A stretch of DNA of 64,000 nucleotides from Adiantum capillus-veneris. Lineage: Eukaryota; Streptophyta; Polypodiopsida; Polypodiales; Pteridaceae. The stretch is taken from the NCBI GenBank assembly GCA_014529385.2, contig CM043968.1, positions 7,391,648 to 7,455,647 on the forward strand, written 5' to 3'. Position numbers and translations under genes: made by a program. Under the pieces are notes generated by a model that saw only the letters and a program-made list of their open reading frames with translations, ran no database searches and was not told the origin of the DNA. Shown piece by piece: positions 1 through 8,195 of this stretch (positions are counted from its first letter, which is position 1; every line of letters starts with the position of its first letter).

Positions 1-342
1 GAGCTGATAAATATGTGAACTTAGTGTGCTCCATCTTCTTGGTGAGAAGCTCAAGGAGATATTGGGCATGATCAACATTCATTGGTGTGCTTTGTTGGTA
101 GGCCCATGTGTAAGATATAGCTACCGTATGGTTGGGTGTAGTGTATCGGCGTAGCCTCTTATCATCGATGTGGAAGAACTACATGAACATGCAAGCGAGA
201 AGCACCCCTTTTTTACAAAAAATTCAACTTCCATTTCTTTTTCCCTTTCATTGTAGCTCCTTTGTCTGATAACTATAAAGCTTTTGCAATCAATTTTGAT
301 GTAATCTTTACTTGGACCTTGTCATTGTTGAGTGTGGATATC

Positions 343-729
343 TCAGTTGTACCCTCCTTCCTCCATAATGTTGGTGTAGGGCTTGTGAGCCCTCTGAATA
401 CCAATCCCACATGGAGGTAGTTGAAAGTAATTTTGAAGATCCGTATTTTCCAATGCTTCTTCAATTAGCAATTTTCTTGCCAGGTTGTAAGCCTCTTGAA
501 GTATCATGGGCTGCTCAACCATGTTGTTTTTTGCATCTTTGTAGACTGCTTCGTACACCACAACTCCTTCAAGCTTGAGTCTCTCGTTTTCAAGATAGGT
601 GGAGGCTTCCTTCAGGGAGTCCTTGAGGGTGGTGAATTTTGGGATCTTTTCTAGCCTCTTCTTGCAGCTCCATTTCTTCGTGTTGCCCTTGGCCTCAGAT
701 GTTATAACACATGTGAACAATTGTCGCAA
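343..729 (-). CDS. Unrecognised ORF, 128 codons, possibly a gene fragment
   Basis: This is an open frame of 128 codons on the minus strand. I do not recognise the protein. It is Lys/Glu-rich with helix-forming stretches (for example LKDSLKEASTYLENE near residues 36-50), so a short coiled coil is possible. There is no signal peptide, membrane segment or metal-binding motif. No neighbouring exon could be joined with confidence, and the frame may be a decayed fragment of a mobile element. I give it only because it is the longest uninterrupted frame in the first 2 kb. Confidence 0.2.
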   Translation of the reverse strand: MRQLFTCVITSEAKGNTKKWSCKKRLEKIPKFTTLKDSLKEASTYLENERLKLEGVVVYEAVYKDAKNNMVEQPMILQEAYNLARKLLIEEALENTDLQNYFQLPPCGIGIQRAHKPYTNIMEEGGYN

Positions 730-1639
730 TTCAAAGATCAGTTAGAGCCAGAAGTGATTTTTTTCCATTTCTAGACATTTGATAAGTTTGTTAGTGGATA
801 AACCTTGCTCAAAACTCATGTACAAACCATGTAGAACCACAACACTTGAAAAAAATATGTTTTCATGCAAAATTGAGAAAAAATCATGTTTTTTTCTCAT
901 ACTTGTGATCAGGAGATTCTTATGAGATATGATTGCATGGGCTTGATGAACACTACAAATAAAGGCTCTAGCGCTAGTTTAATGAGATTTGGGTAGGAGG
1001 TTTGGTCGTGGTCAAGGTTTTAGGTATCTGATTCAAGCTTTTAGCATCCTGTGTGATGGAGATGTGACCTTTTTCCACTTTGGCCACATAGGGATGGTTC
1101 ATGGATCTATACTAACATTTTCCTATGGTTGAATCTTTTTTTGGATTGCTGGTTACATTTTGTGAGAAAAAATCGTGATTTCCCCTCCCTTTTTCCACAT
1201 TTGGCTTTTGACCTACATCAAACTTGGAAGGTTCAATTTCCCTGATATGTAGGGATTATTTATCTACTTGTAGTTTGAAGTTGACCTTTTGGGCAAGAGG
1301 CAAGTCAGTTCAAACTATTGGCCAAGTGGAAAATTGATGAGGATGAGGTGTACAGATCCAAAGGGTGTCAAACCTTCTTAAGCATGAATTAACTTAGAAA
1401 TAAAAGTAACCCAATTTTTAAGATGTGCAATAGCGGGAAGATGACAAGAAAACATTACCTTGGTGTGAATATGGTAGAGTCTTATTCTCGCTTTGGGGGA
1501 TTATGGAAGAAGCTTGTTGACGTAGTCGACTCTCTCCCTCTTCACCTTTACTTGAAGACCACCAATTGCACTACTTGGAATGACAAAAAGGAATGAGACA
1601 AGGGAGATTCAAGCTATGGAAAGCTTGAGGGTTATGAGG

Positions 1640-1641
<2 letters not shown>

Positions 1642-1686
<45 letters not shown>
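1642..1686. repeat. (AG)n microsatellite
   Basis: An uninterrupted run of alternating A and G, followed by a short GT run. It is one of several similar dinucleotide tracts in the window (2218-2258, 6751-6796, 12238-12279, 15970-16024, 42827-42880, 50400-50442). Confidence 0.95.
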
Positions 1687-1688
<2 letters not shown>

Positions 1689-2121
1689 GTGTGTGTGTAA
1701 TGAGAATAAGAAAATCAAGTTATGGCAAGCTTGATTAGGGTTTTGGACATGGCGTCTCTTTGAAACGGGGTGTGTAGGAGGTGTGTGTGAAAGAGGCCTA
1801 CCTATGGCTTTCCCAAGCTTTCTCTCAAATTTGTACCTTAAAAAATGAAGCAGAGAACCGTTGAACAAGTAGAGAAGCCCTCTTTTTATGCTTAGCTTAA
1901 ATAAGCTTCAGTCACCTTGATAGCTTCTCTTCCTCATACATAAGTTATTTTTACTTATTTTGATAATTTTTTTTCATTTTCAAAACTTCTTCAACAAGTT
2001 ACTTACTCACTTTATCTTTATCTTTTTTTTCTTTTTTCTTATATGCTAATTTTCTTGAGAGGAAAGGCTAATTTCTCATGCATTGGTTATGTCTATGTCC
2101 CCATGGTATAAATCTAAAGTG

Positions 2122-2130
2122 TCTCGTGAG
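2122..2130. repeat. Left target-site duplication of the MULE
   Basis: TCTCGTGAG lies directly before the left inverted end and is repeated exactly at 12392-12400, directly after the right inverted end. A perfect 9-bp direct repeat at both ends of an inverted-repeat element fits Mutator-type insertion, which makes 9-11 bp duplications. Confidence 0.88.
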
Positions 2131-2190
2131 GGACGCGATTTTTGGGCGAGCAGTTTCTGGCGAGCGCTTTTTAAGAATCGGGTGAGCGGA
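2131..2190 (+). repeat. Left terminal inverted repeat of the MULE
   Basis: It begins GGACGCGATTTTTGGGCGAG and matches the reverse complement of 12332-12391 at about 48 of 60 positions without gaps. The match is best over the inner part (GGCGAGCAGTTT, GGCGAGCGCTTTTTA, GGTGAGC). The motif GGCGAGC or GGTGAGC occurs three times inside the repeat, which could be a repeated transposase-binding site. Confidence 0.85.
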
Positions 2191-2214
2191 TTCTCAAAAG
2201 AAAGGACAATCTAC

Positions 2215-2217
<3 letters not shown>

Positions 2218-2258
<41 letters not shown>
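2218..2258. repeat. (CT)n microsatellite inside the left MULE end
   Basis: A pure TC/CT run about 85 bp inside the left end of the transposon. A similar run lies inside the right end at 12238-12279. Both read CT on the plus strand, so they are direct rather than inverted. Confidence 0.95.
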
Positions 2259-2261
<3 letters not shown>

Positions 2262-2546
2262 TAAAATTTAATTGTCATTTCATTACCAACTTACATTCAA
2301 ACAAAAACACAGGCGAATCATTCAATACACTATTAATAAGAGAATAGAAGTTCCTTACACACAATTACGGTCTATTTCAAATAGCAAACCCCAAATCTAT
2401 GAGTTCCATTGCATCCAAAGTAAATACATATGGGGGGTGATACATCATGGGTGACGTGGAGGAAAGAAGGGGCGGTGGGGGGCCATATCCTCTGGGAGGA
2501 AACAAAGGTCGTGCCAACGGGGGCAGTGCACCAAATGGTGGGGGAA

Positions 2547-5500
2547 CTACTCCAAATGGCAAAGGGTATGAACTATATGTGGGGGGGGTTGCAGGTAGTG
2601 AAAGAGAACCCCAGGCGGGGCCTCAAATGTGGAGGCAATGAATGCACTGGGAGACGGTCCAGCTGCACGCCATGCCAAAAATGGGGTTGTGAAAGTGGGA
2701 TATGGTGCTGCTACTGCCCCGCCCTGACTGTTGAGTGGTGTCGAAAACGGTGGGTCAAGTGGATGAAGCTGCTCGGGCACCTGCTGCGGTTGCTCAGTTA
2801 CCTGAGCTCTGACACTCCTATGAAACATCAATGTCGAGCCTAAATCGGAAGGTAGACGCTGAGCTGGCTCCAAACAAGTACTGAAAACTGTCCAATCCTT
2901 CTCACAACTGATGCAATGTCTACGTAGTAGTAAACATTGTGCTGCCAATGTCCCAACTCCTGCAAAACAATCCAACACAGCATCTCCCATGTCTGTGAAG
3001 GTACCTAGTAGCCATCTACAAAAAAAGGTTACCTTTAGATTTATTATACCTATAATTTTATAGGAACAATAAAAACAGCTAACAAAAAAATTATACCACC
3101 TGGCAAACGTTGGACTCCTCTCAACACCTCTATGATAAGGCCGGCCCATACGATCAAGCGTCCACTGTGTGGAATCTGATCCTGGTAGCTTCTCCCACAA
3201 CATGTCGTCATCTGCAGAGAAGCCACGTACATTTGCTGCAATCTCTCCATCCACTCGATCGTACCTCGGAAGCCGACACCCACTAGTTCTAGGGGGTGAA
3301 AAAATGGCTAGCAACAAAGTACCAACCTGCAGGAAGCAAGTAAAACATTATTTTTTGACCCACGAACATCGAAGTTACTATTCATTATCAAAACAAAAAA
3401 AACAACATACCCCCTCTAAATAGTCTTGAACAGTCGTACAACTAGCCTCCGGTAGCCGTAAGTACAATATCCTCAACAGCTGGAAACCAACTCCCTCTGC
3501 CTTCGAAGTGACGATGGAAAGATGTTATGCACGACATGTCGCCACAATCATGCCATCCACCAAAAGAAACTCGGATGCCAGAAGGAATGCAGCATCCACA
3601 AGGTCACTATCCCATTGGTTCCATAAAGGAACCCCACCCGTGCTAGCTGCATGTGGCCTAGTGTGTAAGGGAAAGGCCATGTACACCAAACGTACGCCAC
3701 CCAATCTCAAGCTGGGATTCATCTGCCCTATTCCTGATAGAGAGCCCAAGAATCTACATAGTGACTGCATAGAACTGCATGCAGTTTTTGTTAGCACTAT
3801 AAGTGTGCACATAACTATGATTGTAAATAAGCGTGGCTTACCTGTCATTGCACAACACATCTAGAATAGCTTTTGCCAACTCTTTGGCACTAGCATGCAC
3901 TGCAAGGTGGCATGGCTCTACATGCATATCTGTATGTAGCAACATAAGATCAAATATATCTTTCAAGCAATGCTAAAGAGAACAACACAACATTAAGCAT
4001 TTTCACGTACCTGGATGGTTATCTCCCACCACTCTGGCCATGTCTGATAGGTCCTCTGCAGCCCTACCATGTGATGGTGAACATGGAGGGGACTCATGGA
4101 TGCCCCCCACTGGTCTGGGAGTGAAGGATAGTGTCAGTACACTGTGACTCATAGCACCAAGGCTATGAGCACTATCGCTGACTTCTACAGAATACTCCGC
4201 AACCACATGCTCGCTCTCACTGTCGCTCGAAACTACAGCCCTCTTCTTTCTCTTCCCATGTTGCTTGTCAGCTTGTTGTGCTTTCGAGTCTTTCCTTGAG
4301 GTCTGTTTCTTCCTCTCTAGTTTCTCTGATGTGTTTGGAGATAGAGCATCCTCTATCACAACCCCTTTCTTCCGTGACGCACTATGCTCTGCTATTAATG
4401 AAAAGAAAAGAGTTATTGAGCCCATATTCTATTGCTTCATGGCAAAGGTAAAAACTACATAGAGGCATACCTATGTATAGCTCTTCCTCTTCGGGTGGGT
4501 ACTCCTTGTCCGGGTAGTCCAGCCACCAAGGAAACTTGAGTCACGCTCCCTTTGGCCGCAAGTCATCTATCCACTCGTCAGGATATAAGCCCGTCTCCTC
4601 TCTCTCCGACCTGCACCATGCATCACTGAGGTGCTCGGGAATGGGAAAGACAAGAGCATCTCTCCACCATCTACAAGACAGACCACAATGTTTTCATTTG
4701 CATAGAACAAGATTAGTGTATCCTACTACATTCTTAATTTGTCAATTAAAGATGTCGAGCCTGTACAACAAGCGTCGTGCCGTACAAGCAAAATGGGGTT
4801 GCTCTTCGGGTTCATGTGTGGATTTGATGCGAGCACTCCACTTCTTGAAGGCCTTCTCAAAGTGCTTGCGTTTGTATGTCAATAATGTGTGGGCAAGCGT
4901 GCAACCATGCCTACCTTCAGCCTTCTCATGTTGGATAGCAACATCATGATTCTCGGCCTCCATTTTCTCGGTCATCTCAAGCACTCTCCTGCAGCAGCAA
5001 ATAATAAGTCACAAGTTACATAACAAATTGCTAGCTGGTGCAAATGTTCACTAAATCTAACCTTTCCAACTGCCACCAGTACACGTGATATCGAAGCCAC
5101 TGGATCCAGGCCTTCTCCATCAAACCGATGCCCTTCTCCTTCAAGGATGCATCACCGCCTTGGAGCAAATCAAGCAATCGGCACTTCCTATCAAAGGAAA
5201 AGCGAGACTTATTTTTTATTGCTACATAATAAAAAGAGAAATATATCCAATGATTTAAACGACTATTACTTACTCTGTTGGGCTAATGCGTGCACGTGCT
5301 ACCTCTGCCACTCTCGAGGGTGTCATTTTCGTGGTCTTCTCGCCCCAACCTGTAAATGAAATACATTTTTGGAAAAAATCGTTGCCATTCTCTGGATTTG
5401 CAATGGTGGCTATTTCAAGCCCTTTGCGTGTAAAGTATTGCTCCGTTTGAGATAGTGCTAGATTGATGCTTTCCTCGTATGCGTCAGGTGCCAACTCGTA

Positions 5501-6622
5501 GTCAAAACTCCCTTTTGATGGCAGCCCTTCCGTTTTACTACTAAACATATGATCGAACTCTTCCTATTATTTTCAAAAGAGTCGATCAAAATACACATAA
5601 TAAGATTTCGTAATCAAAACATATTCTCATATACAATTGGTTTGAAGCATACCTTCCAAAGTAGTTGCACAAGGACAGCCATTGGCAATTTTAGCCACTT
5701 AGACTTATTTGGACCTCTAAAATTCAAAGCCCTTTCTGCTACCAAACGCGCTCTTTCGGGGAATTTTTGCAGAAGTGATATAGGGTCCGCCAACCCTAGC
5801 TTTCTCATCATGAAAATATCATGAGCAGTCGTATGAGGCACTGAAACCCTCGTGGCCCTGTTTAACAATAGATTGTAATTTATATAGTTTACAAATAAGA
5901 TGCATTTACATTAGAAAAAAAAAACAAAGGGCTCACCTATTGATCATACCCAAAACCAATAGAAACTCCGCTGCCTCATGTGGCTGAAAGTCAACTAGAA
6001 CGCACTCCACCTTTGGCGCTTTCTCAATTGGAATGTCATTCTCGTTCATCCACCGCATCGATGTCTCCAATCGGTGATTACCATCCCAAACCACAAAGTA
6101 CCTCTCGACCATGTGACTAAGCTCGGGGATTTGGCGAAGCTCTTCATCCAAATCATATGACATTGCAAGATCCCTCGCAGCGTGACCACGACGAGTAAAT
6201 TGTTTGTGATCCTCCCCAGGAATTCGTTCACTAACAATAAATCTTGCCATCGTCGGTTGGTAGCTTTTGTTTGCAATAGAGAGTTGCAAATCGGCCACAT
6301 GGTCATCATGCGTGCGGATGGTGGGGTTTGAGAGAATTCGACAAAGAGGCAATCGTGGAAGTTTCCCATCGTATGGTACTCTATGAGAATCCACCCAACC
6401 CAAAGAAATGTGTTTGTCGACAACATTTCCAAATGCTTCGTCTTTGACATTCTCAATAGCGGTACCTGTTTCCACACGATGACTGGGTCCAGCGCTTGAT
6501 TGTGATGTTCGAGCCACTCCAGTTACAATGGATACAATACGATCGAAAGAACTCAATGCCTGATATTGTTGGGTATCCTGTGTGCCTAACGAAGGTACTT
6601 CTTGTGAGGTAGTAACATCCAC
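2547..6622 (-). pseudogene. ParB-like domain plus beta-class DNA amino-methyltransferase, 11 exons, two premature stops
   Basis: Exons (minus): 6622-5937, 5857-5653, 5563-5274, 5187-5062, 4988-4767, 4670-4471, 4391-4011, 3929-3842, 3753-3411, 3326-3100, 3015-2547. All ten introns are GT-AG, 73-96 bp, and join in phase to about 1078 codons. Residues 70-230 look like a ParB/sulfiredoxin-type fold: a DLQLSI segment, then WDGNHRLE (179-186) where ParB has its GERR box. Residues 600-630 are Lys/Arg-rich, a likely nuclear signal. Residues 740-810 align with methyltransferase motif IV and its following helix, but the motif reads AFPL (759-762). Residues 933-951 carry motif I (VLDCFAGVGT), then CEKDW. 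Order IV then I is beta-class, as in bacterial and phage N6-adenine or N4-cytosine enzymes. The tail is Pro/Gln-rich. Breaks: TGA at 4541-4543 (codon 553) and TAA at 3525-3527 (codon 809). No in-frame ATG exists between 6622 and the upstream stop at 6689-6691, so the true start is unresolved. Confidence 0.78.
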
Positions 6623-6746
6623 CTCATCAATTGCACCAGTATTTTTGTTTGGTTTCTTGTTCTCATGCTTCCGAGAAAGAAGGATAGTTTATAAGAAATA
6701 GATATAGGATGATTTATGAGAATTTGCAGGTTGGACTTTGAGACGT

Positions 6747-6750
<4 letters not shown>

Positions 6751-6796
<46 letters not shown>
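6751..6796. repeat. (AG)n microsatellite upstream of the methyltransferase gene
   Basis: A pure AG run about 130 bp upstream of the first methyltransferase exon. It reads CT in the direction of transcription, as is common for CT-rich plant 5' leaders. AT-rich repeated TTTTTTATTAATTTTAA units follow at 6858-6910. Confidence 0.95.
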
Positions 6797-6798
<2 letters not shown>

Positions 6799-6939
6799 TG
6801 TGTAGCAAAAGAGAATAGAGAAGAAGAAAATGAAGAAGAGAAGGTCACTTTATAAAGCTTTTAATTTTTTATTAATTTTAATTTTTTATTAATTTTAATT
6901 TTTTATTTATTTGTTTTTATGACTGTGTGTGTGAGAGAA

Positions 6940-7320
6940 AGGAGTGTGTGTGTGTGTGTGTGTTGCCATGTACACGCGCGTGTGTGTGTTGCCATGTCCG
7001 CACGTGTGTACGTGTGTACGTGTGTATGTGTGTGTACGTGCAACGTGTGTGTGTATGTGTACGTGCAGTGTGTGTGTGTGTGTGCAGCGTGTGTGTGTAC
7101 GCGTGCACCTACGTGTGTACGTGTGCAGCGTGTGTGTGTGTGTGTGTGTGCATGCAGGTGCACGTGTGTGTGTGCCACACACACACACACGCTGCACTGA
7201 GGTACGTGTGTGTGGTGCACACACGCACGCCAGCGTGTGTGTGTGTACACACACGCGCGCCCGTGTTTGTGTGTGTGTGCGTTTGTGTTTGTGTGTGTGT
7301 GTGTGTGGACACACACACGT
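6940..7320. repeat. Long GT/CA tract between the divergent MULE genes
   Basis: About 380 bp of alternating purine-pyrimidine sequence. GT dominates, it is interrupted by ACGTG and GCGTG units, and it switches to CA at about 7175-7193. Such DNA can form Z-DNA or slip during replication. Long reading frames here, rich in Val/Cys/His/Thr, are artefacts of the repeat. Confidence 0.9.
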
Positions 7321-7374
7321 GGCAAGGCATGTGAACACGCAGGCGCAAGTGGCCGTTGCGTGTCCACGTGGACT

Positions 7375-7671
7375 GGCCACGTGTACCGTCGCCCGATAGT
7401 ACACGTGGTCAGCTCATTGCCTGTGTGACAGTGCGCATGACCACGTGGACTGCCACGTGTACTGTCGGTTGGCGACAGTACACGTGGCCAGTCCACGTGG
7501 ACACACACGCCACCGTGTCCACATGGACTGCCGTGGACCCGTGGGCGCCTCTGTCTCTAGCCAACGCGTGGCCAGAGACAGAGGCGCCCACCCACGCGCC
7601 CACGGCCAGTGCGTTGGCCATGGGCGGGTACACGCTCCACACGGGAGCGTGTGCCCGCCCATGGCCAACGC
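7375..7671. repeat. Array of four GC-rich hairpins with CACGTG boxes at the centre of the MULE
   Basis: Four inverted repeats lie in a row. A: arms 7375-7386 and 7399-7410 (11 of 12 paired). B: 7441-7466 and 7474-7500 (26 pairs with one bulge, loop GGTTGGC). C: 7541-7558 and 7574-7591 (18 of 18 paired). D: 7611-7638 and 7644-7671 (27 of 28 paired, loop ACACG). Arms of A and B hold repeated CACGTG G-boxes (for example TCCACGTGGAC). The array sits between the divergent genes, so it may act as a shared promoter, a replication or transposition signal, or a source of hairpin RNA that triggers silencing. Confidence 0.88.
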
Positions 7672-7689
7672 GCTGGCCATGGGCGAGTA

Positions 7690-7990
7690 TGCAAGCCATC
7701 CTGCTCCGCTCCTCCCCCCCTCATCCCGCCCCCACCTCCGCTCATGCGCCCACTTGACCCCCCCCCCAACCCAAATCTGCAACCTTTGCCCGCCCCCGCC
7801 CCCGCCCCCGCCTCCGCTGTCCCCTTGCCCCCCCCCCCCCCCTCCCCCCAAAACCTCCGCCCCCACCCAACCTCCGCCTTTGTCCGTACTAGCGGCCCAG
7901 CACACAAAACCCGGCCGTCCATTGCCCTGGTCTCTCTCCCTCTGCCCCCTTGCGTTAGTGCCTTGCTTCCGTCCACGTAAAACGTTCCAA
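7690..7990. other. C-rich polypyrimidine tract
   Basis: About 300 bp dominated by C and CT, with long C runs such as 7829-7842 and CCCCCGC repeats at 7793-7815. It lies between the hairpin array and the AT-rich leader of the transposase gene. The minus strand is G-rich and could form quadruplexes. I see no gene in it. Confidence 0.8.
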
Positions 7991-8195
7991 CCCGTGATCA
8001 CACACACAGTCACAAATAAATATTTTGTTAAAAAAAATTGAATATTTCATATTTTTTAGAATTAATTTTTTTAATTAATAAAATAATATTAATTTTAAAT
8101 TTATAACGGCTACTTAGTAGACGTGAGTATATAATCAATTTGTTTTAGCTTATACAATGTGATCTTGTGCTTAATTATTTGCTTAGCATATTATT

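Larger units (their letters stand above)
1..2121. other. Region left of the MULE, no clear gene
   Basis: I see no recognisable gene, RNA gene or transposon coding region here. The only longer reading frame is the unrecognised one at 343-729 (minus). The rest is AT-rich, with an AG microsatellite at about 1642-1686 and T/A-rich stretches around 1950-2050. The last nine bases before 2131 are the left target duplication of the transposon. Confidence 0.5.

Noticed and set aside
2430-2843. Plus-strand frame of 137 codons over the end of the methyltransferase gene
   Set aside because: It is antisense to exon 11, which has in-phase splicing and recognisable motifs. It is a shadow.
2547-3753. Reading the methyltransferase domain as an MT-A70 (METTL3/METTL14/METTL4) RNA or DNA methylase
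   Set aside because: The C-terminal block DCFAGVGT followed by CEKDW resembles the bacterial N4/N6 DNA methylase motif I with its acidic partner, and no DPPW is seen. MT-A70 is not excluded by this inspection but fits worse.
6903-7508. Long reading frames on both strands through the GT/CA tract (up to about 200 codons of His/Thr or Val/Cys repeats)
   Set aside because: They are created by the dinucleotide repeat, are open in several frames at once, and have no normal protein composition.
7409-8041. Overlapping Pro/Gly-rich frames across the hairpin array and C-rich tract
   Set aside because: Low-complexity frames open on both strands. The hairpins and C runs explain them.
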